Source: Pelargonium x hortorum (taxonomy: Eukaryota > Streptophyta > Magnoliopsida > Geraniales > Geraniaceae). Taken from it: 52,315 nt of DNA. The notes below the pieces were generated by a model. That model saw only the letters and a program-made list of their open reading frames with translations. It searched no databases and had not been told where the DNA came from. Where the stretch lies: contig JAYMTJ010000071.1 in NCBI GenBank assembly GCA_036897525.1, positions 1 to 52,315 on the forward strand. The letters are read 5' to 3'. The position numbers and the translations under genes were made by a program. Positions 22,415-35,476 of the stretch are shown in pieces (position 1 is the stretch's first letter; each line of letters starts with the position of its first letter).

Positions 22415-23435
22415 GGAAATCCGTTTATGTCATTACCGGCTAACAAGAACAAAGCAAAGGCAAAGAAGGGAATCTCTATCTATTCTGTGCCTTCCCTCCC
22501 TTACACTAACAACCAATCTAATACACTATAGAATAATCTAGTACAATCTAAATAAAACTAATACACTACTATAGTTTAGGGGAGAATACCCTGATGAGCT
22601 GTAGAGCCCCTGTAAAAGCAAGGAATTAGAAAGCTTTCTATAACACTATAACACCCCTATTGTGTCTGGGACACCTGTAAATAAATAAAAATCTATTGCT
22701 TAACCTAACCACTTGCTTGGAAATTAGGATTCTCTACTTATTTATTCCAAATGTCTTTCTTACTATCTGGAATCGGAAACCTAGAAACACAAGCAAAAGC
22801 AACTTACTTAGTTCCTTCTCCATTAAAGGTACTCTAACAAACATCTTTTTTTTTTATTTCTTTTCAAATGAAAATGTACTACATATATACATTAAAAGTA
22901 AAGACTTTTAAGGACTTAGGACTTACAATCCAGATTAAAAAGAATAAAAAAACCACTGTAAGATCATTTCCGTGCACTAAACTGGGGTGCCAAGTAATGG
23001 ATTTTTTTTCTCCTACGTTTGAAGCTTTATAGTAAATATTTCCTATGTTTTATTCAGTATTTCCTTTTCCTTTAGACTCTATATAGGAATTAACTGAATG
23101 AAGGCAACCCTTATTACAAATCCAGATTAGAGCAATATAAAAAAAACCCCGAAGATAACTAACCAGGCTTAAGCCTATTTACAGACCGCAAAGAGCATAG
23201 CTAGCCTTTAGAAGACTAATAGGAGAAAAGAGACTTACCGGAAGGGATTCATGTAGGAATAGGAAGTATTGTAGCTATAAGTAGGGATAATAGGCTCCTG
23301 CAAAAGCCTCTAACGCAAAAATTCCTTGTCCTTGAATACCTTTAACCAAAGTACATTAGCACAGTAAGACAAGGGTTCTAATCCCATACCCATATAAAAA
23401 GACTTCCTAAACTATTATATCTTAAATCAAATCCT

Positions 23436-23484
23436 AGGAATATGCTTTCAGGCGGCTATAAGAGACACAGGTTCAAGTCCTATC
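23436..23484 (+). pseudogene. Weak tRNA-like fragment
   Basis: A T-arm-like unit, ACAGG TTCAAGT CCTAT with one mismatch in the stem, is preceded by TATAAGAGAC and a GCGGC-containing stretch. About 100 bases earlier (near 23370) there is another T-arm-like GGGTTCTAATCCC. Neither has a recognisable acceptor or anticodon arm. They may be relics of two tRNA genes or chance. Confidence 0.2.
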
Positions 23485-25020
23485 TAAAAGACTGGGGAAT
23501 ACCCATTAAGAAAACGAGAACTACTAAGAAAATCTACTAACCCTACTTTACTTTAGAAGTACTGTTAGTTAAGAAACCCCTACTCTTTTTTTTTAGATTC
23601 TTAGGCTTGCTCCCAAATATATAGGAGACTCTCCTCTCTAACTAGGTTTCAGGTGTTTTCCTTACTTAATCTAGAGTCAAAAAAAACTATACTAACGAAG
23701 TACTTAAATTAGAACAACCTTAAGACCACATACTCCGGCTTTCCCTTCATAGATAGACCAGCTTTAATAATTTAAGGAACAATTCTAGATTCTCGAAGCT
23801 GCTTCTTCTTAAATTAATTCTCAAGGGTTTCCAAAAACCTAAGTTCAGAAGGGGCTGGCTAAGAAATAAGTTACAATTATAAGGATTTTGGTTTCAATTG
23901 ACGACTTAGGAGGTAGATACAAGGGCAATATTTATAGCAAAAAAGCTCCCGGGTTTACATACATTCGACTTAAATAAAAAATCACAAGTAGGACATCTAC
24001 TAGAGCACTTTTATAAGCTTTTTTTAATCAATTAATAATGTAAATAGAATTCGACAAAGTCGGGAGCACTAACTATGGGTAAATATAAGGATACTTCTGT
24101 GTGGAAGAAGAAAAGACTTTGTAAAACTAAGATTATGCTCGGCCAGTAACAGAAGTTTTTAATCAGAAAGAAGTCTAAGAAAAAAATATCGTAAACAGAA
24201 TATTAAGCAAATTGAGATCTAGTCTAGTTTCTAGTTTGTGCCTGACTGAAAGAGATACAGATCAAGAAAGTCTAAACTACTTACGAGAAAGAAAACTAAA
24301 GAATCCATTAAATAGAGACTATCCATCTACAAAGAGAGGCCAACCCCTTTTTCCTCCAGGTTGTAATTTAGACTCTCTGGTGTTTTGGGATAGCCTATTT
24401 CATTTTATGTATTAGATTTATCCGGTAGAGTTGAGGTCTTCAAAAGGAGCGTAGGAAGTAGATAGGTTGTCATTTTTCGGTCTTACATAGTAGTTGAGCT
24501 TAGTGCCTAAAGAGGGCCCTTAACTTAACACAAACATGGTGTATCTGTTGTATAAAGCCCAAAATGACTAGGTACAAGAATTTCTAGAGTACTGTTTCCC
24601 CCACCTTGCAGGGGAATCCCTTATCATAGATAGACTTTTATAGAAGAGTGTTTCTTTTAAAGATTATGTTATCCGCTTTATTAATCCAACGTAAGAAAAA
24701 GGTAATTGTTGAAGCTATCTTAGAATCCTTATAACCTTAAGTAAATCTAATTCTGGGAGACTCCCTAAAGTTCAAATCGAGTTACTCCACTCAGTTAGGT
24801 ATCAATTGTACTAAAGTCTTTTGGTTTCTTTAGAGTCAAAAGAGCCTTCTTAAATTTTAATGGAGCACTTAATTCCTGGTAATGGTATCGCCCCGAAATA
24901 AAGACTACGGAATTTGCCCGATAAGAAACCTGCCCCTTTAATTTCTTTCATTTATAAGACAAAAATGAAAGTAAGGATGCGCATTTAACATAACAAAGGG
25001 AAGACTCTATACTTATGGAC

Positions 25021-25036
25021 TATGCTATGCTATGCT
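25021..25036 (+). repeat. (TATGC)3 short tandem run
   Basis: Three perfect copies of TATGC plus one base. It is one of very few simple-sequence repeats in the window and too short to imply function. Confidence 0.6.
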
Positions 25037-27949
25037 AATAAGCAGGGTCTACAAAAGGGAATTTGTTTACCAAAGAGAACTAAGACTGCAAATATAGAAG
25101 AACTTCAGTATAAGAATAAACGCGGGTTAATTCCATAACATCAGGGAGCATAACTTACAACAAGGAAATTTATGGATAAGTTTCTCTCAAGGATAAAGTA
25201 AGAAAATAGCTAATAAATAAAATAGCAACTCATGTGATACAGAAACCCGGCTTTCTTCCATTGTATTCAACTATGGCAGCCCTTAACTGTTACAGTAAAG
25301 AGAAATTGTGACCTCTATTCTAGGAACGGAAAACTCACTTTTATGTCGTGACTTGTTCGTTCTTAGACTTTAGGTTCTCCTATGGACTCTTCTAGAATCA
25401 CTAATGAAATATAGAGTCCTAGTTTATGAAATGAAACCTGAGCTCCTCTAAGTTTAATCTTTGTACCTTAAAAACACTCTTAAAATCACACGCTTTGAAC
25501 CTTTGATTTTCAGTTGAACTAAATGTTTGAATAGAAATAGAAAGCTTAAGTTGATATCTAATTTCCAATGCTTTTGAAGGGATTTACTAGATTAAACTCC
25601 TCCTTTCATAACTAGGAAATACGCATTCTTCTGTTTAAGTGAATATTAAGCTCTAAAAACGTAGTCTTTGCTATAATTTGTGGGAATAACCATAAGGAAT
25701 TTCTATACAAGTAATTCTGATTCCCGCTTTTGTATAGCTAGTGGAATACGAGAGTCTACACAGTCTCCTTTATCTTTTGTATTTTTGTAATTAGACTTTA
25801 AATCTTTAAATCAAGTCATGAAAATGTTAAAACTACCCCTCTTATTTGTTTGCACGGCAGTTTCTGAGACAAGACTTTATACTTTTTGTTAACAATAGGT
25901 TTTTTAGTACTAATTTTCTGTTCTGAGGGGTGCCTTACCTAGGTCTTAACTTTCTTTTACTTCTGTTTCATACCTTATATATCTTTTTTATTGTAGATTC
26001 TCAAAGTTCCTAAGTAAATTACTGGACCCGGTAAGGGATAAAACATACTATAACACAGCTGCCTTTGCAAGAGTATAACTTCTTAAAATAAAACCAAAAA
26101 AGCAGGGTGGATAACCCTTAGAGGCTACAAACTGGACCCGCCTAAGAATGGGGCATAAACCTCGGATATAGAGTATAAGAGTCCATGGTTTCCCTTGGTA
26201 TTAGCACAGTAAAAAAAAAATAGAAGCCGCTTAAAGCAATTGGTTGTAAGTATCGTCTTTTAATGAAAACGCGTAACCTGATATGATAGAGTTAAAAAGC
26301 ACTAAACTAAGAAATTACTAATAGACTGTCTATAAAAGGGAGGTTTTCTTCCCGAGATCTTATTAAATTCCCTCGACTCTGGATTTCCGGGAATAAAGGG
26401 GAATTACTCGTATTACTTACTCTTGAAATTTACAAGTCCTAGAGAAAAGCTCTAGTTAGTCCTAGGATTTCTATCGGGAGCTTTAAATAAATCGGGGTTT
26501 CCTTTTTTTTTAATAATTAAAAAAGGGTCCTCAAAGGCATCCTTTCGCAAAGACTCTTGTACTGGAGATTTTCCAGGTTTCATTGCATGTCTCAGAGCTC
26601 TCGATAAGATAGTCAGCTATAGCCGGTTAACCTTTAAAATGTAGGGGGTAACAAACAGAAGAAAAGAGCGTATCTTTTTTTTGTGTTAATGAAGGGCGGA
26701 GCGGAATCCCTAGAATGAAATAACAAATTGTAACTCTAATTATTCTCTGTTTGCCGACACCGAAGAGTTCAAATGAAAAGGGAATCTTTGAAGTTGCCTA
26801 TCCCTATATGTAGTATTTTTTAACGTTTAGATGCTTAGGGGTAAAAAAAGCTAATGTTAATAGTATCCTTTTTCTTGAACCAGCTCTACGTTATTTCATT
26901 TCTTTTATATTAGGATTTTTGAAAAAGAAAAGCGGGGCATCCCTATTTCAAAAGCGTAAAACTGCTCTGACGACAGGAAATTCTAAGCCCAATACTATAA
27001 CTTGCTAGCACGCAAATATTATTATTCGAGATATTTTATACACTTCACTTTATAAGGTTACAGCGCCAGGAGACCCTTTTTTTAACCCTAGGTCTAGCTC
27101 CCCGAAACCCTTGTTATTAAATTTTCTACTTATCAAGTCGTACTATAAAGCATTTACCGAGAAGAGTCTTGCTTTTGCTCAACTTTCTCACAACACAAAT
27201 TAACCAAACGGAAATCGCTTGGTTTACGCTAAAAAATTGTATATAGGATCCACTTATACAATCTAGAATTTGACTAGACTCTCCCTATAGGAATTCTACA
27301 AAGGGAAATGCACCTCTTACAATCAAGACTTTTTCAATTTCCCTCATTTTCGAAAAAATCGGTAATTTACGGATAACTTTTGACTAAGACTTTTCATAGA
27401 GTTCTGCGCTTTGTCCTATCTAAATTAAGTCAGTTTCTTCTAGCTTCGGTAACCCCTTAACTAAGTAGTCTGAGCAGAAAGTACTTCACTTAACTGCTCT
27501 GCAGTCTCTAGATTCTTAATTACATCTTTTGCTTTTTATAAAAGAACCTTGGGGTAGCGAAAATCTGGAATCAGATTCTCTATCCGGGGTTTATGTATTC
27601 ATTTAAGTGTTAGTATTTAGGATTACGCGGAAAGGGGTAAATCACCTTATATCTTATGCTAAGGAGTTCCTTGATACTAAGACTTTTTGTACAGATCCGA
27701 AGAGGCTCTGGTTAAGACTGCAATTAAAATGAAAAGTGCTTGACATACTCCAAAGCTTTTCGAAATGATTGGTAATATATCGAACTAAAAAGAAATCCAA
27801 TAAGCATTATATAAATAATAGGGCCCAAATCTATTAACCCCCGCATCAGAAAACTAGAACTTTCTAAGCTTCGTTTATCTCCTTAATTCTTAAGCCGGCT
27901 TTTTAGTAAAAAGTGAGTCAAAACCAATCCTGGAAAAGGAATGGTAGGA

Positions 27950-27959
27950 CCCCCCCCCC
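27950..27959 (+). repeat. Ten-base C run
   Basis: An uninterrupted run of 10 C in DNA that is roughly two-thirds A+T. No other C or G run of this length is present. It may be a slippage product or a sequencing-length uncertainty. Confidence 0.6.
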
Positions 27960-30520
27960 TAATAAAAGAATGTTCTGTTGAGGGTTCATTATTGGCAATT
28001 CTCGAGCTTTCAAAAGGGTAAAGGTTTCTAGTTTACTAACAAGTTTTCTGCCTTAAACGCCTTGTTCAACCCCTATTTCGTGTAATTCTTAACGGATCTA
28101 TTACTTACAATATATGTGGGAAGCTCCTATTGTGCAATTCCTACCCCCAAGGCTACGCTCTACAGGTGTCTGAAATACGCGCTCTCTATTAAATAGTAAT
28201 ATACATTCTGCTTTTACTCACGAGAATTAGAATTCTACTTACTTTTCTTATTAAAGACGTTAGGCTATGCCTAAGACAGAGGACTTCATTTTCGAGTCAT
28301 AGGTTTTGAAAATTACAAACTCATGGAGTAATGAATGTGCTGCTTTATACCCCTTTCGAGGACAAGAACAAAAGTAAAGAAACTTATAGACATGAGTATG
28401 GCCCTTGGTTCAAACTGCTATAAAATCTGTATAAAATGCAAAAACCCTACAGTTTCGCGTGACTAAAAGCTAATACTAGTCTAGTAAGAAACCTCTTAAC
28501 CATCCGGAAGATGCCTAAATGTTAGAATTTCCTAAGGTCTACTCTATTTTTAGTCCAGGAATTCTTGAAAAAGTTCTAGCTCATATAATGTAGGACTTCT
28601 GAGGATAGCTTAGATAAAATAAGGTATCATATTACTTACTTATTACCAACACCCTATTTCTATTCTATTTGTTGCTTCAATTAATAGGAAAAGTTACGGC
28701 TATTGTCTTCTCGAGTTAAGTTAAGTATAGAAGATACACAAAGTTTCAGCACTGTGTCAGCTTCTGTACTACTTAAAGAGAGTGAGGAGTACTAACTTTC
28801 AGAGGATATCCTGAGCTCTTTGAATAGTCGAGTCTTTTCATTTTAAAAAGTAAGTATACGCCCCGCTTATTCCTAATCTGTTATGACCTAAGAGCCGGCT
28901 TATGTTTTTTTCGGAGATCCCTTGTATTTCAGGTAATTCTATAGAATAAAGAACGGAAACCCTATGAGCGGTACTTAACAATTTCTTAATCTTTAAGAAA
29001 GTAACTCTTTTCATAAACTCCAACAGGTAATATTTACTTACTAGTGCAGGACCGGCTAGGAGATAGTATTGCATAGGCGCTTAACTTCTTTATTTGCACT
29101 ATCTATAAGTTAAGAGATATGATAGTCCTGCATCAAGTTTTTGTTTTCAATTTCTAGGATTGAGTTTAAAGCGCTAAGTGTCACCTTGTCTTTTTTTTAC
29201 ATTTGGATTTACTTTACTACTATATGATGAGGCAGAGCTATCTCTAAAATACCAATTCCGACCCTTTTCCTTGCGATTATGTTGCAACTATGGAATTAAT
29301 ATATGCTCTTGATAGTACTTTAGTTTCTTCTTTTACATTTCATCCGAATCCTTTTCATTTTGTAGTCAAGGTATAGGCCTAATTTTAATATAACTTTATG
29401 GGAAGTCGATTCAGAACTGTAAAGAGTAAAAAGCTATCCGCTAAATAGAGTAGTTTCTTAGAACAAAAAAGACCTCTAACAAGGGCCTGGGGAATAGAGA
29501 AAACTCCTAGGAACGTTGTAACACTCCTTATTTTTATACTAGATCCTTTATTAAAGCCTGTGCCTATATAGATTAGGACTCTCGATACCAATACAGTTTA
29601 TATACAAGTGTAGTCCTCTGTAGCTAGAGAGGGCTGCTTTATCTCTATCTCTGCTTTTTTGTGGGTAAATACAGGCATGACATACTATCTATTCGAAAAG
29701 ATATCCCTACTTTTGATATCTTAATAAAGAGAAGTTGTACAAATTGTTATATAATGTCGCTTTTAGAAACCCTATCCTATAATTACTCTAAAATTTTTGA
29801 AATAATATCAAACTTATAAAGTGAGGTTTTTTATAATTTCATTTCTATCTACAAACTCTAGTAAGAATATACGAGTATTGCTAAAACCTTTATTTAAATA
29901 AAGAGGAATGTCGTATAGGACTATAAAAAAAAGTCTACTTCACTACTGGTGTACGTAGAGAACTTGTTACATAAAACCCTTCTTCTCTAGGCTGCCTTTT
30001 GGAATTCTAATAGTTCATAGACACTTTAAAACATAACCAGATTCCAGGAATTGCAGAATAAGGTAAAAAAGCCTCCTTTCTCGAAGTAATTCAGTTCGGA
30101 AATCCTTGAAAGTTGTTAACTGAGGAATACTAAAATTCTAGGTGTACCTAATGACTAAGTATTGGCCTTTAAGCCTAAACAGACCCCTAGCTTGCCGTAG
30201 CAAAAGGAAAACTTCTTGGAATCAGTAAGTACTAAGTAAGGGACTCACTGCCTGGCTATTTTAATCCAATTTTGCTTACCTGTAATTTATGTAATAAGTA
30301 GGTTTCTTTTTCTTTCAATTTTATCCTCCTTTTTTTCTTAATCTATCTCCAAATCTGGGGGTAAAGTTCGAGGTTTACTCTCCGATTACTTTGATTTACC
30401 TAGTGACACTTAATTTGAAATAAAGAGATTTTTATTGTACTCTTGAAATCCAGTAATTTCGTGATTGAAAAGAACATCCGGAGGCGCCTATTAACCTATA
30501 ACTACTATGCTCAAAATTAC

Positions 30521-30576
30521 GGTCGACAAACCGGAGTGCTTTTGAAAGCCGTGTCCTTGGGTTCGAATCCCGGTTC
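30521..30576 (+). pseudogene. Partial tRNA-Ser(UGA)-like relic
   Basis: A good T arm (TTGGG, TTCGAAT, CCCGG, with two G-T pairs) at 30557-30573 follows CTTTTGAAAGCCG, which resembles the anticodon arm of serine tRNAs with UGA (CTTGAAAACCG in the plant mitochondrial gene from memory). The long variable arm expected of a serine tRNA is reduced to a few bases, the D arm is unclear and the acceptor strands were not found. The fragment is too broken to be functional. Identity is tentative because serine and leucine tRNAs share this layout. Confidence 0.3.
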
Positions 30577-30750
30577 CTATTAGGCTCCGCTTGAATTACA
30601 AGAAGTTTTAAAAAAGGAAAATCCAAGATCCTGATAGAATTACTTCATTTACAACCCATCAACCTGTCTTGACTTTAATCCTAAGTAGGAGCTAGACTGC
30701 AAAGGATAAAAAGGCTTGAAAGCGTATTAACTAATAGAATGAATATCCTT

Positions 30751-31445
30751 TACTAGACTACAGTTATTTCTAAGCTTTGCCTTGAGTCGTTTGCTTGTGT
30801 TCTTGATTCCCTCGTGCTTAACAAGCAAGCTCTTATAGCCAATCCCAGCTTTTGTTGTTTGCTGCTAATGAATGGAAGGTGTAGCTAGCATCAATGGCTG
30901 TCGTTCGCAAGGGACTGTAGCTAGGAGAAGTACTTGATTCTAGAGTCCGATCCTAATTGCTGGTAAAGAATCGATTCTAAACTTAGTTTTGTAGTTTAAA
31001 AGGAGTCAATTATATGCCTTGGTTTTGAGAATTCCTAACAAGACTAACTACAAATCCTCTTTTTTCTTGAGGGAGAGCCAGAAGAAATGCTAATACAGTA
31101 ATGGAAGAAGACAACCTAGTAGCAGTTGAAAGAGAAGTCCAAAGCCAGCCAGTGCAAGGAGATTCTATTTGTTTTTGAGACCTTGGATTTTCTAGAATAG
31201 ATAGGCAGGTCATGCATTTTATTTGTTGAAAGAATTTCCACTAAATATGCAGGGGTCCATTCCAGTATATAGAATAAGGAATTTCTACACGGGCAGGGGT
31301 CACTTTCATTCCATTTTCTTACAAGCTTTTCTACTATATAGGAAGAGTAATCTCCAAAGAAGGTCATGCATTATTGTCAGAGATAAGGGGTCTTGCAGAG
31401 GTTCTTACTACTATTCTTTTTATATATTATACCCCTACAAGGGAT
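30751..31445. other. Repeat-vocabulary island D
   Basis: About 0.7 kb of G+C-richer DNA with the words GTAGCTAGCATCAATGGCTG and GGGACTGTAGCTAGG, close to vocabulary at 15.6 and 52.2 kb. Its right part contains ACAAGCTTTTCTACTATATAG (31321-31341), repeated at 38982-39003. Overlapping 67-83-codon frames on both strands (31010-31213, 31116-31367, 31223-31447) show only that stops are rarer here. No homology is recognised in any. Edges are approximate. Confidence 0.4.
31321..31341 (+). repeat. 21-bp repeat shared with 38.98 kb
   Basis: ACAAGCTTTT plus CTACTATATAG is matched at 38982-39003 with one extra T. The flanks diverge at once, so this is a small dispersed unit 7.7 kb from its partner. Confidence 0.55.
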
Positions 31446-32295
31446 AATGAGGCTTAGTTAGAAAAGAAAGATTAAGCTTTTGGAATCTATATCACAGTAT
31501 TCTAAGGACTTTACTAAATAAAGTAAATTAAGGAATTTTTAAAGGCAGGTTTTTGCTAAAAGGGTTTGATGAACTTAGTCAGTAGAACGTCAGAACTTTA
31601 ATCTTAATCCTTGTTTGTTTCTTATTTCATTTTTAATCTTGGAAAGGAGCTTCTATAAGAAGAGCTAGAGTCCCTTAAGTTTAGTTATAATTCACTTTGC
31701 CGCGTACAGTATTTTCGCTAGTTAGGATTAAGTAAGTAAAATAGCACGAACCTTTCAAGAGAATCCGATATTGCGAAACCCCGCTGATAAACCCAAATTA
31801 GAAAACCTAGCCCGGATACAGGTAAACTTAAACCCAGCTCCTCTTAACAAAATAGGCATAGACTTACTTATCTTAATTCGAACATTTTTTTAGTTATTAA
31901 GTCAAATTTACGAAGGATACCTTGATATGTTTCTTACTTCAGTAGTAGCTTATGCTCCAGAATCCTTCTTAAAAAGTAAAAGCACTTCAAAATAATATAC
32001 CAAAAGAGTGACTCTTCTTAAGCCTTCTGAGTTTCGTAATATCTTAAATATCGAATAGACTACTTATCTTTACAGCTAGACTCTATCTTAATCTTAGCAA
32101 CTTTCTTCTGAGCTATACCTTTTAGGGGATACCGTAGGGGTCTAGTCTTCAGGGTACCTATATAATGGTGGGTTTTGTAGTTAGTGTATTAATTGTTCCT
32201 TTTATAGTTATAGTATAAGTATAAGACAGTTCTATTAGTTTAAGGGATATTCCCTATTTTATAAAAGAGGGCTTGCGAACTAGAGAAGAACTGTC

Positions 32296-32310
32296 CATCA
32301 TCATCATCAT
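32296..32310 (+). repeat. (CAT)5 microsatellite
   Basis: Five perfect CAT units. No frame through it is long enough to be coding. It is an isolated slippage product in a window otherwise nearly free of microsatellites. Confidence 0.65.
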
Positions 32311-32459
32311 AGGGATTTCTATTTCTTAAGGTTTGCTACAGATTACAGATACAAGAGAAAAAAACCTGACAATAAAAAAAGGGTCTGCAGGGAGGGTAAG
32401 GATAATTCCTCTTGCCGAATTCTTATTGACTTAATTATTATACATACCTCTTTTATTAG

Positions 32460-32640
32460 TCTTTGTGGGAGCTAGAGTAGCGGAGTTTATTAGAAGAGTT
32501 TAGGAAGAGTCTTAACAGTCTTATAAGGAGAGGTACTTTTCAAGGAGAGTTTCTGCTAGGAATCGACTTGTTGCTCCTTTACTTTCTGAAAATGAAGAAT
32601 AAAAAAACATAGATATGTTATTGATGAGTAGGGTTTTTTA
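32460..32640. other. Small G-rich patch with island vocabulary
   Basis: Plus strand rich in G and A (GGAGCTAGAGTAGCGGAG, AAGGAGAGG). It carries TTTCAAGGAGAGT at 32538-32550, exact with 20339-20351. Probably a stray block of the 19-20.6 kb family inside the background; limits are uncertain. Confidence 0.35.
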
Positions 32641-34518
32641 TTTAGAGGTTGGCTTAACTAAAAAGGAATTTTATATAATTAAGTACAACTAACCAGGGTT
32701 TCCCTTTACCAAAAGGAATTGGGATAGCTCCAAGGGGGTGTGGGAAAGCTGCTTTAGTAGTACAAATAGGGAACTACTTTTATTCAGATAATAGCTTCGG
32801 AGTATAAGGGAAAGTTAAGTAAGGAAGTCCACTAAATGCAAAAGTATAGCAGCTGCTTAGAGTAAAGTAATAGCCCTGTAGGTCTCGAGGTAGAAACGCA
32901 GCATTAGAGTTTTCACTGAGCAACGAAATTGTAAATAAAGTTTTCATTGCGAGGCTTAGAATTCGTTTTATCTTGTCCGGCAGTCATTCATTATATCTAC
33001 CAAAAGGAAGTTTAAATATAGCGGAAGCCCTTCTTTAAGGATTTCCTTTAGTCTAAAGGAGAGTCCTCTATATCTGTTCAAATGGCTTTACATGTTATAG
33101 TGGAATTTCTCAAATACTGTGAAACTCAAAATAAGATTCCAAACTTAAGAGCTTAATATATGTAGAAAAGTAATAATGATAGAACTCTTATTTAAGGGAC
33201 TCCCTCTCTTGAATGAAAAGGAGAGGATTTTGAGGGTTTTAGAGGAACCAGATCAGATAAAAGGTTAGCTCTAGAAAATTCAACTTAGTTGGATAATATA
33301 GAGCCTGCAATAGAGTCTTTACCCAGGGTGCTTCCCGGTCTTAAGGGAGTTTCCTGATATGTAGCAACTGCCGATGACTAAGGACTTTGACATAGCAAGG
33401 AGTGCTTTTGCTTTATTTATTCTGACTCCCCAGCTTAGGTCCCCCCTATATTTATTTACTAAAGGAGTGCCTTGTTTGTTTGACAAAGCTTAGGAATGAA
33501 GATATTGTGATAAGAAAAGATTTTACTTTGTTTAACTTAAAAAAAAAAGAAGTAGAGCTAAAGTAAGGAGTTTCCAGTAAAGAAGTCGAAAGTCTGTTTT
33601 TCTTGATGTTGGTCTTAATTCCCCTTGCAAGTCCTAGGGGGAATACCAGACACTGTCCAAAAGTATGCTCCTGAAATCTAAAAAGGAGCATTCAAAACCC
33701 ATTAAAAAAGGAAAAACATCTTTTTTTTACTAAACAAAACAGATCTTCCTTTCCCTTAATTTGTGGTATAAGGGATTCTATCTAAATTCTTTTTTCTTCA
33801 CCCCTGTTGAATACACTTTCAATAACAGATATCAAAGGCACCCCCTATCGACTGCGGTTAGAGCTAGGAGTTTTTCGCAATTACCCACCTAAAGCTTTTT
33901 TAGGCCTTCTAAAACTTATGCAATGCCCATTTCATCACTGTCCCTCAACCAGATTTACTGTAGCATAGAGATCTGTGCCTTTCGTTCGTTTAGGACAATA
34001 GCCTTCTCTTTCCATTAAACCTTTTCAGAGGAAGTTCTTTAGGTTTCTCTTCGAGGTTTGCTTTATATAATATGAGACGGGTTGAGACTTTTTACGCCCT
34101 AGAGTAAACCCAGGCTTGAGTGTTCGGATTATTCCGGTAACTCTTAGAGAACTGTAGTATCGGATATAAATAAGTAAAACAAAGTCTAAGAAATTTCTTT
34201 TCAATAAGTAAGGGAGTATAGCCCAAAATCAGATATACAAGAATACTCAAACTGGTTAACCCCGGATTCTCAAGGGGCCCAGTGTTTATTCTTATACAGT
34301 ATTATACAAGGTACAAATAAGATAAAGATCTAATAGCCTTGACACCTTAACACTTGCCGAACTAAATCAGTTTCCTTTGAAAAGGACGAAATCGCTTAAA
34401 TAGTAATCCTAAAAAAGTTTAGGCCTTGACCTAGGAATAGCTTACTTTTCAAATCTGTTGAGGGTCTTTAAAGACTCTACCGAACAAAGAACTAAAGCGC
34501 TACTTAGTTTACCGGGGA

Positions 34519-34542
34519 TGTCAAAGGTTCGAATCTTTGACA
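34519..34542 (+). pseudogene. tRNA T-arm-like hairpin
   Basis: TGTCAAAG and CTTTGACA are perfect 8-bp reverse complements around GTTCGAAT, a canonical T-loop sequence. The preceding bases (AAAGCGCTACTTAGTTTACCGGGGATG, 34494-34520) loosely follow a tRNA anticodon and variable region, perhaps again of the Gln type, but no acceptor is visible. The stem is longer than a real T stem. It may be a relic reshaped by a palindrome-making change. Confidence 0.3.
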
Positions 34543-35077
34543 GAGTATTCAGTATATGGGATCCGGGCCCAGCTTTATAACTTTGAGTGAGAGAACCAGA
34601 ATTCTCTAGTAGCTATAACGAAAAAAACTTCTTTGAGTGGTAGTACTAGAAACCTCTTCAGTAAGAAAATACAAAGTTAACTTGTGCCTCGGTAGTAAGA
34701 AGTTTGTGGGGCCTGCTCTTTACTCCTTTTTTTAGGAATCTCCTTAATAAAGCCCTAGTAAAATAGAGAGACTTAGAACTCTTTACTTTAGACCGGACTG
34801 CCTCGCTGGAGCAAAATGAATGAATATAGGTAGGATAGGAATTGCAAAAGTAAGGTGGAATTATTTCCTTTTAGAGTTTCAAATATTCTAATCCGATAAA
34901 AGATACCTAAAGTAGAGTGACTAAAAAAGATTGAGTAGCTTTATCTTTATTTTGAAGAGTAGGGAAGCCCTAGAGTTTGCGTTGCGAAGTAAACAAAATG
35001 ACTATGTATACTGTACAGGATGGGGGTGTCCGTCACTTTGATTTGACTCAAACCGGGGTGCTCTACTCTATAAATGA

Positions 35078-35476
35078 CTGGAGGGGCTCCCGTATTATAT
35101 AATAAGTTACTCTTGTCTTGGGTTTCCCATCTCTCTTAACGTAAAAGATGCTATAGGCTCCATGCTACTCAAAGAAGAATTCATACCGGATAAAAATGAG
35201 CTTAAGATCTTTGCGGTTTGTGAAGAGAAGAAAGAAGGAATAACAACAAGATTTAAATACAAAAGAAATACTAAGGCAAGGGTAAGAAAAGAACTGGAAA
35301 AGAGTTTCCTTAAATTTGAAGAGTTTATTCTATTCCTCCAAAGGAAGGGGTCCCTCGTGAGTGGTAGACTAGAGATCTTTGGCATAAGTCTTAATTTCTG
35401 TCTAAGCAAAAAAACTCGAAATCGAGAAAAGTCTCAACAATCACTTGAAAAGTCTCGAAAACTGCAACTAAATTGA
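35078..35476 (+). other. Longest open frame (about 132 codons), hypothetical
   Basis: The frame is open from just after a stop at 35075-35077 to the stop ending at 35476. The first ATG, at 35162, gives 104 residues. The first third of the whole frame is mildly hydrophobic. The rest is strongly basic and hydrophilic, rich in K, E and R, with the C-terminal end KSRKLQLN. No domain is recognised: no maturase, polymerase, ribosomal-protein or endonuclease signature can be seen. The antisense strand is also open for 100 codons over the same bases (35107-35409), a common sign of a purine-rich patch and not of selection. About one or fewer frames of this length is expected by chance, so it is the best but still poor coding candidate. 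It has no clear neighbours or promoter. Confidence 0.15.

Larger units (their letters stand above)
20641..22560. repeat. Island C2: G-poor direct-repeat field related to 39-42 kb
   Basis: The plus strand is C-rich and G-poor in the first part (20 C to 2 G in 20821-20880), and the whole has the vocabulary of the 39.2-42.3 kb island: GCTACAA, CTTACAAGCTTACAA, AATACAAAATC, TAGCAACACC. The block 21573-21611 recurs at 41920-41958, and GAATACATTATC at 22403-22414 recurs three times elsewhere. TTTATGTTATTACCG (near 21942) and TTTATGTCATTACCGG (near 22424) repeat within the island. No open frame of note and no RNA gene. The change to background lies near 22560. Confidence 0.55.
22561..30750. other. 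Long AT-rich non-coding background
   Basis: About 8.2 kb without a supportable gene. Open frames reach at most 78 codons (minus 28838-29074). Contents are tRNA-like T-arm remnants near 23.47 and 30.57 kb, the palindromes GGGCCC (24514-24519, 27821-27826) and AGCCGGCT (near 27893 and 28889), a 10-C run at 27950-27959 and a (TATGC)3 run at 25021-25035. No rRNA, promoter-like array or mobile element was seen. Confidence 0.5.

Noticed and set aside
31010-31447. Cluster of 67-83-codon frames on both strands
   Set aside because: They overlap one another in several frames, which reflects higher G+C and fewer stops in this island, not coding.
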